Shown one piece after another: positions 8,271 to 16,460 of a DNA stretch of 64,000 nt (positions are counted from its first letter, which is position 1; every line of letters starts with the position of its first letter). Origin of the DNA: SG8-30 sp963695085 (lineage in GTDB: Bacteria > Pseudomonadota > Gammaproteobacteria > Steroidobacterales > Steroidobacteraceae); contig CAVOFV010000001.1 of the NCBI GenBank assembly GCA_963695085.1, positions 62,001 through 126,000 on the forward strand, given 5' to 3'. The notes under the pieces are model-generated. The model worked only from the letters and a program-made list of their open reading frames with translations. It had not been told where the DNA came from and did not search any database. A program made the position numbers and the translations under genes.

Positions 8271-9560
8271 ATGCCCGTAGCCGCCATGGCGCGTTCGCTG
8301 CTCGGCGCGCGACCCGGCGAGGAAAGGGCCGTCGTACTCGCATTCAGCTACTTCTTCCTGCTGCTCTGCAGCTACTACCTGTTGCGGCCGGTGCGCGACG
8401 CGATGGGGACGGCGGCAGGGCTCAGCCGGCTGCCGATGCTGTTCACCGCGACGTTCGTGGTCATGGTGGCCATCACGCCGATCTTCGGCGCGCTCGTCGC
8501 CAAGGTCCGCAAGCGGAACCTGCTGCCGGTCGTATACGGCTTCTTTGCCGCGAACATGCTGGGTTTCTATTTCGCATTCCGGGCCGATCCGAATTCCACC
8601 AACACCGCCAGCGCGTTCTTCGTCTGGCTGTCGGTCTTCAACATGTTCGTGGTGTCGGTGTTCTGGAGCTTCATGGCCGACGTCTTTCGCGGCGAGGAGG
8701 CCAAGCGGCTGTTCGGCCCGATCGCTGCCGGCGGCAGCGCCGGAGCAATCCTCGGGCCTGTACTGACGCAAACACTCGCTCACGGGATCGGCACCGCCGG
8801 CCTCGTCATGCTGTCCACCGTGTTGCTGCTGCTGACGGTGCCGTGCATCCGCGCACTCGGACACTGGTCCGTGGCACGCCATGGCGAACCGCCCGGGACC
8901 GCGGCGGAAAGCGCGCAGCCGATCGGCGGCAGCATCCTGGCCGGCGTCACGATGGTCGCCCGCTCGCCCTACCTGCTCGGCATCAGCAGCCTGCTCGCAT
9001 TTGGCGCGCTGGTCGGCACCTTCATGTACATGGAGATGCAGGACATTGCCTCCACGGCCTTCGCGGACACCGCGACCCGCACGGTCTTCTTTGCGCGTCT
9101 CGATCTCGGGGTCAACATCCTGGCTTTCCTGCTGCAAGGCGTCATCACGATGCGCCTGATCAGGAGATTCGGAATGGCCGGCGCGCTCGTCACCATGCCG
9201 CTGGTCGCCCTCGGCAGCTTCGTGTGGCTCGTCATGGCCCCATTCCTGTTGCCATTGGCGGTGACCCAGATCCTGCGCAGGGCAGGGGAGTTCGGCATCG
9301 CCAGGCCGTGCCGGGAAGCGCTGTTCACCGCGGTCGATGCCGAGTCCAAGTACAAGGCCAAGAACTTCATCGATACCGTCGTGCAGCGTGGCAGCGACAC
9401 GGCGGCGGCCTGGACACACGGACTGCTCAACGCCAGCGGTGTGCTGCTGGCCGGCTTTGCTGCGATCTCGGCGCTCTCGATGGTCGTCATGATCGGCGTC
9501 GGCGCCGCGCTGGGAAGGGCATTCACGACGCGCGAAAATGGTGCGGGTTCCCCCCGCTAG
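8271..9560 (+). CDS. MFS-fold transporter related to bacterial ATP/ADP (NTP/NDP) exchangers
   Basis: The 429-residue protein has about twelve membrane segments. It carries SYYLLRPVRDAMG early in the chain and FRGEEAKRLFGPIAAGGSAG before mid-chain, both typical of the MFS branch often named NTP/NDP exchange-like transporters in free-living gammaproteobacteria. The ATG lies two bases after the MaoC-like gene's stop, so coupling is probable. The longer open frame upstream overlaps that gene and is not used. The true substrate of these proteins in non-parasites is not known; nucleotide exchange is only a family association. Confidence 0.78.
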   Translation: MPVAAMARSLLGARPGEERAVVLAFSYFFLLLCSYYLLRPVRDAMGTAAGLSRLPMLFTATFVVMVAITPIFGALVAKVRKRNLLPVVYGFFAANMLGFYFAFRADPNSTNTASAFFVWLSVFNMFVVSVFWSFMADVFRGEEAKRLFGPIAAGGSAGAILGPVLTQTLAHGIGTAGLVMLSTVLLLLTVPCIRALGHWSVARHGEPPGTAAESAQPIGGSILAGVTMVARSPYLLGISSLLAFGALVGTFMYMEMQDIASTAFADTATRTVFFARLDLGVNILAFLLQGVITMRLIRRFGMAGALVTMPLVALGSFVWLVMAPFLLPLAVTQILRRAGEFGIARPCREALFTAVDAESKYKAKNFIDTVVQRGSDTAAAWTHGLLNASGVLLAGFAAISALSMVVMIGVGAALGRAFTTRENGAGSPR

Positions 9561-9748
9561 TACTGCGGCGGCCGCTTCGCAGCAGCAACCTGCGCTGCAC
9601 CCCTGACGGGTCTCCGGGCGGTTGCTCCTGCCGGCCAGCAGGCTAGGGTGCACTCCCTAATGGAAATCTCGAAACTCTGCGCCATGGGACGGCAGGGCTG
9701 ACCGCAGCTGGTCCCCAAAACCGTCAGGACACACGCAAGGAGATACCC

Positions 9749-10177
9749 ATGATCGAAAACATGAACATGCTGCTGGATGACCTCAAGTCGAGCGAACTCG
9801 GCAAGGCAACCCGCAAGTCCGCGCAGGCCATCGTGAAGGCCAACATGACCGCCTGGAACACGACCCGCAGCGAACTCGGCAAGGTCGCCAGTGTCATGGT
9901 CAAGCAGGGCGAGAAGCTGGCCCGCGGTCCGCTGACGCGCACTGAGCAGGTCATCGAGTCGCTGTCCGACGCCGCCAACGAGCGCGCCACGATGGTGGAA
10001 AAGCGCCTGCAGACGCGCGTCAACAAGGTCATCCACGACATCGGGCTGCCGACCGCCGGCGAAGTCGACAAGCTGTCGAAGAAGGTCGACCGCCTGTCGA
10101 AGAAGGTCCAGGCCAAGGCCGTCAAGCGTCCGGTGCGCCGCACCCACGCCAAGAAGACCACGCGCCGCGCCGCCTGA
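9749..10177 (+). CDS. Phasin-family polyhydroxyalkanoate granule-associated protein
   Basis: The 142-residue product is helical and amphipathic, with the layout of the PhaF/PhaI phasin family: a helical stretch, a Leu/Val coiled-coil (about 100-120, repeated DKLSKKV and DRLSKKV) and a short Lys/Arg tail like a truncated histone-like domain. Such proteins coat storage granules and tie them to DNA. AAGGAGATACCC is an excellent ribosome-binding site. A strong intrinsic terminator follows. No PHA synthase gene is in the window. Confidence 0.75.
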   Translation: MIENMNMLLDDLKSSELGKATRKSAQAIVKANMTAWNTTRSELGKVASVMVKQGEKLARGPLTRTEQVIESLSDAANERATMVEKRLQTRVNKVIHDIGLPTAGEVDKLSKKVDRLSKKVQAKAVKRPVRRTHAKKTTRRAA

Positions 10178-10199
10178 CTTATTGACTGATCCCCCCTCG

Positions 10200-10244
10200 G
10201 CGCTGGTGTACGATCGGGTCTCCGACGTACACCGGCGCTTTTTT
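10200..10244 (+). terminator. Intrinsic terminator after the phasin gene, abutting the TetR start
   Basis: GCGCTGGTGTACG (10200-10212) pairs with CGTACACCGGCGC (10226-10238), one G-U pair apart from perfect, with a 13-base loop, followed by six T (10239-10244). The next gene's ATG begins at 10246. The arms also form an inverted repeat that a TetR dimer could bind. Confidence 0.88.
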
Positions 10245-10245
10245 A

Positions 10246-10920
10246 ATGCCTGCAGAAACGGGCAAGACACGTCCGGCCAGGAAGACCCGACAGCGGATTC
10301 TGGACACGACCCTGGCCCTGTACAACGCGCAGGGCGAGCCGAACGTGTCCACGACGCTGATCGCCACCGAGGTCGGCATCAGCGCCGGCAACCTGCATTA
10401 CCACTTCCGCAAGAAGGACCAGCTGATCGGCGCATTGCTGGAGCAGTTCGTCGCCGAGGCCGAGCAGCTCATGCCGCCCGACAGCTGGCGCGCCCATGAC
10501 GTCGAGGACGCCTGGTTCCTGCTGCACGTCATCTTCGAGACCATCTGGAAGTACCGCTTCCTGTTCCGCGACCTGTCCGGAATCATGTCCCGCGACCGCC
10601 GGGCCGGGCACCGGCTCAGCACCGTCTTCAACCGGGCCGTGGCAACCTCCCGCGGCATCTGCCTGGGACTGGCCGAGAGCGGCCAGCTCGAGGCCTCAGC
10701 CGCGGAGATCGAGGCGCTGGCGCACAACCTGGCCGTGCTGACCCTCTACTGGCTGTCGTTTGACACCGTGCGCCACCCGCGCCGCGACGACGCGGGCGAG
10801 TCCATCGCCCAGGGCGTGTATCACGTGCTGATGCTGGTGGCCCCATTCATGCACCCTATGGGGCGGGCCAACCTGCAATACCTTGCCGCCCAGTATCTGA
10901 CGCAACAGGCTCGACGCTAG
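10246..10920 (+). CDS. TetR/AcrR family transcriptional regulator
   Basis: The 224-residue protein has an N-terminal TetR helix-turn-helix (about residues 14-60: QRILDTTLALYNAQG, then TLIATEVGISAGNLHYHFRKK) and an all-helical ligand domain. The ATG follows the T-tract of the preceding terminator with only one base between, so no Shine-Dalgarno sequence exists. The message is either leaderless or made by read-through. No later ATG, GTG or TTG precedes the DNA-binding domain, so the start is well fixed. The inverted repeat in the terminator stem could be its own operator (inference). Confidence 0.87.
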   Translation: MPAETGKTRPARKTRQRILDTTLALYNAQGEPNVSTTLIATEVGISAGNLHYHFRKKDQLIGALLEQFVAEAEQLMPPDSWRAHDVEDAWFLLHVIFETIWKYRFLFRDLSGIMSRDRRAGHRLSTVFNRAVATSRGICLGLAESGQLEASAAEIEALAHNLAVLTLYWLSFDTVRHPRRDDAGESIAQGVYHVLMLVAPFMHPMGRANLQYLAAQYLTQQARR

Positions 10921-11269
10921 GAGGGGACCCGCCTCGCAAGGGATGCAGGGATGCCCGTGGAGGCTTCTTTGCCTGCCGGACCTGCATGGCTGAGGAACAG
11001 ATTTGTCATAATATACATTATGCGCACTAGAGCATGCCCGCCTCAAAGAGCAACCCTTCCGCCATTTCCGGTCTCCAATAGGCGCTCCAGCAGGACGCCG
11101 CTTGAGCTAGATTCAACATGAAGTAGGTATAGGCTTCTAAAGCCTAATCATCGGCTTAGAGCACGACGCTAGTGTCGAGTCTCGTCGTGGAACGTCGCAC
11201 TCGACCGGTTTGCCGACCTGCGGGCGCTAACCAGGACCTGTCAGGCGTAGCGGCCAACCGATTGGCCGT
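10921..11269. other. Intergenic region with AT-rich dyad, no gene recognised
   Basis: About 350 bases between the TetR gene and the convergent bactofilin gene. It holds an AT-rich near-palindrome CATAAT-ATAC-ATTATG at 11007-11022, with TTGTCA at 11003-11008, in otherwise GC-rich DNA. A further small hairpin AGGCTTCTAAAGCCT lies near 11130. I find no open frame with a ribosome site and no tRNA or known RNA fold. A small RNA is possible but unsupported. Confidence 0.4.
11251..11268 (-). terminator. Hairpin just after the bactofilin stop codon
   Basis: CGGCCAA (11251-11257) and TTGGCCG (11262-11268) form a perfect 7-bp stem with a CCGA loop, two bases after the bactofilin stop on the minus strand. 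There is no T-tract, so it is a weak terminator or an mRNA 3'-end stabiliser. Confidence 0.35.
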
Positions 11270-11704
11270 TCAGGGCGCGCTCGCGAACCTCACGACCTTG
11301 GACTCGGCGGCCTCCCCGGCTTCCACGGTCTCGGGAGCGCCATCCATGCGCTCCAGCTTGCCTTCCACGGTGGCGCCGCATTCCAGCTTCAGCGTGCGGT
11401 AGGTGATATTGCCGGTCACGCGCGCGTTGGCCTGCAACTCGAGGAAATGCTCGACCTCGAGGTCGCCTTCGACGCGGCCATTGATCACCGCATCGTGGAC
11501 CTTGACGGTACCCACGATGGTGCCCTTGTCGCTCAGTACGAGCAGCCCATGGCCGTCGGTCTTGCCCAGCACGCTGCCTTCGACACGACCGTCGATGCGC
11601 AACCCGCCGTCGAATACCACGTCGCCCCGTACACAGGTGTCATGGGCCAGCAGGCTGGACAGCCGACTGATGTTGATGGCCATGCCTTTCTTTCTCCAGA
11701 ACAT
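11270..11704 (-). CDS. Bactofilin (polymer-forming cytoskeletal protein)
   Basis: The 144-residue product is a bactofilin, a self-polymerising beta-helical scaffold protein at the inner face of the membrane. The core spans about residues 20-115 and shows the repeating hydrophobic pattern of the DUF583 fold (VRGDVVFDGGLRIDGRVEGS and similar turns). Short unstructured ends flank it, the N-terminal one beginning MFWRKKG. The ATG at 11704 has AGGGGA upstream and is preferred over an in-frame start 45 bases earlier. It is the last gene of a three-gene operon with a membrane coiled-coil protein and an M23 peptidase. Confidence 0.93.
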   Translation of the reverse strand: MFWRKKGMAINISRLSSLLAHDTCVRGDVVFDGGLRIDGRVEGSVLGKTDGHGLLVLSDKGTIVGTVKVHDAVINGRVEGDLEVEHFLELQANARVTGNITYRTLKLECGATVEGKLERMDGAPETVEAGEAAESKVVRFASAP

Positions 11705-11732
11705 CGTCGTTCCCCTGCTGTCGTGGGTGAGG

Positions 11733-12086
11733 CTAGTTCGGGCGGGCAACGGCCGCCCTGCGCGCTGTCAGGAATTCCACCTGCCGGGTGAGTTCCACGA
11801 CCTGGGCACTCAGTTCGGCAGCATGCTGTTCGAGTTCGCCGCGTGTCGCGCCGTCCACGGCGAGTTGCGTGGAGAGCCGTTCAACCTCGGCAGCCAAAGA
11901 CGCCTGCTCCCTGCGCGCGGCGGCAAGGTCGCCCACGGTGGATGAGAGGCCGGGACCGGCCACGGCCAGCAACAGCAGGAATGCGCCCGCCGCGCCGACC
12001 AACCACCACTGCCAGCCGCGGGGCAGAGCCTTAGGCGCGAAACTGGCGTGGGTGAGCCAGCGCGTGTCGATGGTGCGGTTCATCAC
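11733..12086 (-). CDS. Small membrane protein with coiled coil, between M23 peptidase and bactofilin
   Basis: I do not recognise a named family. The 117-residue protein has a short cytoplasmic N-terminus, one membrane helix (about residues 28-48) and a coiled coil of about 60 residues (LAAARREQASLAAEVERLS onward) predicted in the periplasm. It begins 12 bases after the M23 gene and ends 28 bases before the bactofilin start, so all three are probably co-transcribed. A second in-frame ATG three bases on is an equal start. By position it may link the cytoplasmic bactofilin to the periplasmic peptidase; this is inference. Confidence 0.8.
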   Translation of the reverse strand: MMNRTIDTRWLTHASFAPKALPRGWQWWLVGAAGAFLLLLAVAGPGLSSTVGDLAAARREQASLAAEVERLSTQLAVDGATRGELEQHAAELSAQVVELTRQVEFLTARRAAVARPN

Positions 12087-12098
12087 GTCCGGTCGACC

Positions 12099-12995
12099 TC
12101 AGGAAGGGTCGCTCGCGAGGTACAGGCCCGGATGAACCGCGGTCCCACGGCGCAGCACTTCAAAATGGACATGCGGCCCGGTGGAGCGGCCGGTCGAGCC
12201 GACATTCGCGATCGGCTGGCCGGGCAGCAGGACGTCGCCGACCCGCACGAGGATCCGCGAGGCGTGTCCATAACGGGTGACGAGCCCACCGCCGTGATCG
12301 ATCTCGACGGTCCTGCCGTACGCGCCGCGCGGCCCGGCATAGCGCACGCGGCCACCGGCGCTGGCGAGGATGGGCGTCCCGTAGGGCGCCGGGTAATCGA
12401 CGCCGACGTGCTGGGCGGGCCGGCCCGTGAACGGGTCCGGCCGGCGGCCGAAGCCGGAGGAGATCGCGACGCCCGGGATCGGCGCACGGCTGGGAAACGC
12501 CATGCCGTCGAGGTCGCGCCGCGCAACTGCGGCGGCCACCATGCCGAGACTCGTCTCGAGATCGGTGAGGTCACGATCGAGCTGCAGCATCGATGCGCTG
12601 GAACCGGGCCCACTGCTGAATAACGGCATGAGCAGCGGGCCACCCGCCGGCTTGGTGGCGGCCTTGCCCGAGGTCTCATTGACCAGGACGGCCTTGGCCG
12701 GCGGTACGCCGACGCGTTCGGCCAGGCGGCTGGCCTCGGCCTCGAGGCGAATCAGCCGGCCGGACAGCGTGCCGATCTCGTCGATGAGCGCCCGGTTGCC
12801 GGGCTGGGTCGAGTCGAGGTCCGGATATCCCGACCCGCCGGAGTGCGTGGTGTTGCCGAGGTGGAAGCCCAGGGCGAGGCTGCCAATCAGCGCAACCAGC
12901 GCCAGCGCCCCGGCAGCGATGACGAGCGTACCGATCCTGACGGTATGTAGTTTCGAGTCGGCCAGGGCCCCGGCTGAAACGATCACTAACGCCAT
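12099..12995 (-). CDS. Membrane-anchored M23 family peptidoglycan endopeptidase
   Basis: The 298-residue protein has an N-terminal membrane helix (about 22-45), a helical region likely to coil (about 68-95), and a C-terminal LytM/M23 domain. Zinc ligands are visible: His196 and Asp200 in HVGVDYP, and His277 in PHVHFE, with His244 in RYGHASR and His275 as catalytic histidines. The domain therefore looks active rather than degenerate. GAGGGTC lies before the ATG at 12995; the longer frame upstream has no such site. Cell-wall hydrolases of this type are known partners of bactofilins in cell-shape control, which fits the operon. Confidence 0.9.
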   Translation of the reverse strand: MALVIVSAGALADSKLHTVRIGTLVIAAGALALVALIGSLALGFHLGNTTHSGGSGYPDLDSTQPGNRALIDEIGTLSGRLIRLEAEASRLAERVGVPPAKAVLVNETSGKAATKPAGGPLLMPLFSSGPGSSASMLQLDRDLTDLETSLGMVAAAVARRDLDGMAFPSRAPIPGVAISSGFGRRPDPFTGRPAQHVGVDYPAPYGTPILASAGGRVRYAGPRGAYGRTVEIDHGGGLVTRYGHASRILVRVGDVLLPGQPIANVGSTGRSTGPHVHFEVLRRGTAVHPGLYLASDPS

Positions 12996-13263
12996 TGACC
13001 GACCCTCTTGGTTTGCCAAAGCCGCAGCCCGGCAACGCTGTGCGACGCCGCGATGCCCTGACATGTACCCCGGCCCGTGACGGCCGGTGCCACGATGGTG
13101 TCAGGCACCTGCCGACGACGCTGTGACGCGCGCCACAGAGTCGGGACAGGCGGACGGTGGTATCCCACAGCCGGTGGGCGTTTTGAGGGTTTCCGCTGAC
13201 GTTCTATGAACGGTACTGGGGGTCAAGGGCGGCTCAGACCCGGCCGGAACCGGCCGTCTGGCC

Positions 13264-13794
13264 TCATGGGAGCGTGGTCCCCTGCCCCGCTGTTCGGGCC
13301 GGGCAGGGCGCCGCCCCGGTTGTCAGCGCGCGTCGAGCAACGGAAGCCGAATGCCCCCGATACAAGGCATTCGCCATCACGCCTACGACGAGCATGTTGA
13401 CCACGAGCGCCACGAGCGACAGCAGAACATCGCCACGAAATACTCCGAGAATCTCGAACGGGATGTACACGCCGCCGCTGAGGGCCGCCAGCCACTCGGC
13501 CCAGCGCCTCTCTCTCCACAGGCCATACGCCTCGATCAGTCGCAACGAAGCATAACCGGCTGCCAATGCCGCCAGAGTAGCCAATCGCTCATCCGTAACC
13601 TGCGCCGCGAAGTCGATGAAGATGCGCGGGTACTCGCTGGCCGGGTTGAGATGCAGGTGGCCCACTAGCCGCTCGGCCAGGCCCTGCAGGTCGCGGTGCC
13701 TGAACGGCAATGCGCCGAGCCCCGCGGCGAGCACCAGCAGACCCTTGCCCGCTTCGAGCAGGGCCACGACCCGGACCGTGCCCGAAACGTTCAT
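13264..13794 (-). CDS. DUF2127 family membrane protein
   Basis: The 176-residue product has about four membrane helices. It starts VRVVALLEAGKGLLVLAAG, then LAERLVGHLHLNPASEYPRIF, and later LRLIEAYGLWRERRWAEWLA and GVYIPFEI, which matches the DUF2127 family. The function of that family is unknown. The ATG at 13794 is chosen; a GTG nine codons upstream is possible. The C-terminal 20 residues are Ala/Pro/Thr-rich and poorly conserved in look. No strong operon partner. Confidence 0.78.
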   Translation of the reverse strand: MNVSGTVRVVALLEAGKGLLVLAAGLGALPFRHRDLQGLAERLVGHLHLNPASEYPRIFIDFAAQVTDERLATLAALAAGYASLRLIEAYGLWRERRWAEWLAALSGGVYIPFEILGVFRGDVLLSLVALVVNMLVVGVMANALYRGHSASVARRALTTGAAPCPARTAGQGTTLP

Positions 13795-13844
13795 GTGCGG
13801 ATACCTGGGACCCAGGCGCACCGGATTCGGGCGCGCGACCTGCT

Positions 13845-14378
13845 TCAGCGCACAGTATACCCGCGGCCTTCGAGACAGGCCGTCAGCGCGCGGCGATAAT
13901 TGGAGCGCCGCAGCGCTTTTTCAGACCTGGTGCGCGACAGCTCTTCGGCTTGCCGACTGGCCTCGGCTTCGGCCTGCCGGCGGGCCTCGTCCTCGCCCTG
14001 CTCCTCGATCGCGGCACCGGCAATGGAACCGATCACGGCGCCGATCACGGCGCCCTTGCCCGCGTTGCCGTCATGCGACCCGATGACGCCGCCGGCCACG
14101 GCCCCTGCCAGAGTGCCCTTCGCCGCCGCGCCTTCCGCCTCGTTCCTCGGCACGGGCACCTTCACCGTGCGTGGCGGTGCGACTTCCTCGAACTGGCTGG
14201 GATCAAAGTCGCTTTCCTGCACCGCCCACCGATGGCACGCATAGCGGTCCTCGGCCAGCTGCTGGTCATCCTGGCCTGCCGACGGGTAGACGTAGAGGTC
14301 CTGCCCCGCCGCCGGGGCGCTCGCCAGCAACAGCGCGGCGCAGAGACTTCCCACGCGGATCGTCTGCTCGAGCGTCAT
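13845..14378 (-). CDS. Secreted glycine-zipper protein with a split Cys/Trp module
   Basis: The 177-residue protein has a signal peptide (about 1-25). The mature N-terminus carries YPSAGQDDQQ (31-40) and DRYACHRWAV (44-53). A glycine-zipper segment follows (about 84-122, repeated GAVAGG, GAVIGS), then a charged helix, then the C-terminal YRRALTACLEGRGYTVR (161-177). The first and last blocks are nearly identical to one contiguous domain in the upstream neighbour, as if the zipper had been inserted into it. Glycine-zipper proteins usually sit in or near the outer membrane. TAGGAGGT precedes the ATG. Function unknown. Confidence 0.82.
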   Translation of the reverse strand: MTLEQTIRVGSLCAALLLASAPAAGQDLYVYPSAGQDDQQLAEDRYACHRWAVQESDFDPSQFEEVAPPRTVKVPVPRNEAEGAAAKGTLAGAVAGGVIGSHDGNAGKGAVIGAVIGSIAGAAIEEQGEDEARRQAEAEASRQAEELSRTRSEKALRRSNYRRALTACLEGRGYTVR

Positions 14379-14387
14379 GGGAACCTC

Positions 14388-15080
14388 CTACTTCACCGTG
14401 TAGCCGCGGCCTTCGAGGCACGCGGACAGCGCGCGCCGGTAGTCGCCGGCTCTCGAGAAGTCCGGATGCTCCGCGCCGGGGTCCACGTCCGTTTCGTCGA
14501 CCGCCCACATGTAACACTCGTAGCGATCCCGGTCGCGCTGTTCCTCGTCCTGTCCACGGTTGGGATAAACGAACAACTCCGCGAAGGCCGAGTCGCTGGC
14601 CGACACCACGGCCGCCTCGGCGCCGGCCGGTTCCTCGACGACCACGTACTCCCGGATATTCGGCTCCCACAGGTAGTAGGTGTAGTTGACGTAGAAATAG
14701 CGCCGCGGGCCGATCAGGAAGCTGATGTAGCCGGGCGGCAGGTGCCCGACGCGCGCACCGTATGGGGCGTTGACCACGACGTAGAGTCCATCGTGCCAGG
14801 GCCGGTAGAAGGCGCCGCTGTAGTAATGATAGTTGCCGCGATGGACCCGAACGGTTTCATACCCCCTGGGCAGGGTCCGCACCTGGTATCCAAGCGGCGG
14901 ATAGTGGTGAGCACGGGGCCGCGATCCTGGCCAGTCCCGCCTCGAATCATGGTGTGCGCCGGAGACCTGGCGCTTTGCCGAGTAGCGCGTGTCGTCCGCG
15001 ACCGAATCCTTGATCGGCATGGCGGCGACGAGACTGACCGCTGCGGCGATTAGTAGGCCGTTGCGTAGGTTCCTGCTCAT
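14388..15080 (-). CDS. DUF6515-like secreted protein with C-terminal Cys/Trp module
   Basis: The 230-residue protein has a signal peptide (about 1-29). A His/Tyr/Arg-rich middle follows (about 55-150), including GYETVRVHRGNYHYYSGAFY and VNYTYYLWEP, as in DUF6515-type envelope proteins. The C-terminus (170-230) carries YPNRGQDEEQ, DRYECYMWAV and YRRALSACLEGRGYTVK. These blocks recur in the downstream neighbour, which starts nine bases after this stop. The two are likely co-expressed envelope proteins. Function unknown. Confidence 0.78.
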   Translation of the reverse strand: MSRNLRNGLLIAAAVSLVAAMPIKDSVADDTRYSAKRQVSGAHHDSRRDWPGSRPRAHHYPPLGYQVRTLPRGYETVRVHRGNYHYYSGAFYRPWHDGLYVVVNAPYGARVGHLPPGYISFLIGPRRYFYVNYTYYLWEPNIREYVVVEEPAGAEAAVVSASDSAFAELFVYPNRGQDEEQRDRDRYECYMWAVDETDVDPGAEHPDFSRAGDYRRALSACLEGRGYTVK

Positions 15081-15182
15081 GGCAACTCCTGCATGGCTCG
15101 GTCCGCCTCAGGGAAATAACGCGCGAGTGGTCCGCTCGTGCACAACGTCCTTGACGCCGGGCTTATCCAATCCGGCCCCGCT

Positions 15183-16430
15183 TCAGGCCGGAGCCAGCCA
15201 CTGCGCGATCTGCCGGGCCACCGTGGGGCTGCTCAGCAGCCCCATGTGGTTCATGCGGTAGACAATGAATTGCGACCCTTTCTCAAATGAAAGGTTCCGC
15301 CCGGCGTCGTCATGCTCGCCGAGCGCACTGTGCAGCGGCACCAGGCCGTCGCCGATCAGTTGATTGGCCAGTCTGCTGCGCCGCGCCGCCGTGGTGGCCG
15401 CCACCGCGTAGCACGCCACCCCCGCGGGCAGCGGCACGATCGTGCGGCTGTCGGGCCTGCGGTGGAAGCGGTCATGGCCGTGCCAGTCTGCGTCGAGCAG
15501 ATGGCCATAGCGCAGGTCGGTGATTCCCGAGCTGCGCAACTGACCCAGCCTTGCGAAAGGCGCGGTGTACGGCGTGCTGCCCAGGATTACGTCAACCCAG
15601 TTGCCGGCACGCTCCAGCGGGGCGCCATGGTGTGGCGTGCCGAGAAAGACGATGCTGCTGGTCTTCCGCGGCCAGCGCAAAGCGCCCTCGGCGGCGTAAT
15701 GAATGGCGCTGCGGATCAGCAGTCCGCCCATGCTATGCGCTACGACCGCAATGTCTTCGACCGGCGTGGGCCAGTGCGCGACCAGCTGCTCGAGCCGGGC
15801 CGCCAGCTCGCGACCATTCTGCGAAATGTGCCGGCCGGAGTTGTAGCGCAGGTAGACCGGCGTGTAGCCCAGCGGCGCAGCCAATGCCTGCCTGTACTCG
15901 ACCGAATCCCCTTTGTGCTGCGCATGCGTCTGCAGGTCGGTCATGCACAACCCGTGGATCAGCAGCAGCACCCTGCCCGTTACCTCGGGCATAGGCGGCA
16001 AGGCCTCCCAGTGCAGCGGTTCGTGCCGGTATCGCAGGGTCATCGGGGTTGCAAACGGGCTGTTGCTGGTCGCAAGTCGATCCCCCATGACGCCATTCAG
16101 CGCCGCGAGCAATGCTTCGCGCAGGGGCGTGCCGGGCCTGGAGCCTTCGGCCGAGTCGAACCGACTCTCCAGCTCGGCCAGCGCGGTGTCGGCGCCCTTG
16201 CCCAGCAACTGCGTGACGCCATGCACGAGCCTGTAGACAAGGCCGGTAATGCCGCGGGTCCGGCCGGGCGCCTTGCCGCCGGGAACACCCAGCGTGTCCC
16301 ACACCGACCGGTGTACGCCTTCGGCCACGCTCGCCACGCCGGTCGTCGCCTGTGTCGCCAGCTGCGCCATGCCGCGAATGTCGGACAGGCGCAGGTGCCG
16401 GAGCGGGTTGTTGGAAGGTGCCTGGTTCAT
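15183..16430 (-). CDS. Alpha/beta-hydrolase, lipase-like (PGAP1-type fold)
   Basis: The 415-residue protein has an unusual N-terminal region of about 150 residues, then an alpha/beta-hydrolase domain. The oxyanion strand LLLIHGLCMTD lies at about 155-165 and the nucleophile elbow AHSMGG has Ser233. LGTPHHGAPLERAGN follows, as in lipase/esterase enzymes of the PGAP1-like or triacylglycerol lipase type. A C-terminal His in NHMGLL could complete the triad. No signal peptide is seen, so it is probably cytoplasmic or peripheral. Substrate unknown. Confidence 0.8.
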   Translation of the reverse strand: MNQAPSNNPLRHLRLSDIRGMAQLATQATTGVASVAEGVHRSVWDTLGVPGGKAPGRTRGITGLVYRLVHGVTQLLGKGADTALAELESRFDSAEGSRPGTPLREALLAALNGVMGDRLATSNSPFATPMTLRYRHEPLHWEALPPMPEVTGRVLLLIHGLCMTDLQTHAQHKGDSVEYRQALAAPLGYTPVYLRYNSGRHISQNGRELAARLEQLVAHWPTPVEDIAVVAHSMGGLLIRSAIHYAAEGALRWPRKTSSIVFLGTPHHGAPLERAGNWVDVILGSTPYTAPFARLGQLRSSGITDLRYGHLLDADWHGHDRFHRRPDSRTIVPLPAGVACYAVAATTAARRSRLANQLIGDGLVPLHSALGEHDDAGRNLSFEKGSQFIVYRMNHMGLLSSPTVARQIAQWLAPA

Positions 16431-16460
16431 GGTCGGGTCGGGGCCGTCAACACGCGACCG

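Noticed and set aside
8139..9653. 504-residue minus-strand frame antisense to the MFS carrier gene
   Set aside because: Low-complexity Arg/Gln/His/Asp composition and full overlap with a clear membrane protein gene.
11030..11230. tRNA, tmRNA or 6S RNA in the gap after the TetR gene
   Set aside because: No cloverleaf, no GTTCGA-type T-loop and no CCA end could be matched.
13097..13109. GGTGTCAGGCACC, sharing TGTCAGGCACC with 62040-62050, considered as a REP-type repeat
   Set aside because: An 11-base match between two places in 64 kb is expected by chance; no third copy or nearby RAYT gene was found.
13710..15053. 447-residue plus-strand frame opposite the two envelope-protein genes
   Set aside because: The minus-strand genes have signal peptides, ribosome sites and shared blocks; the plus frame has none.
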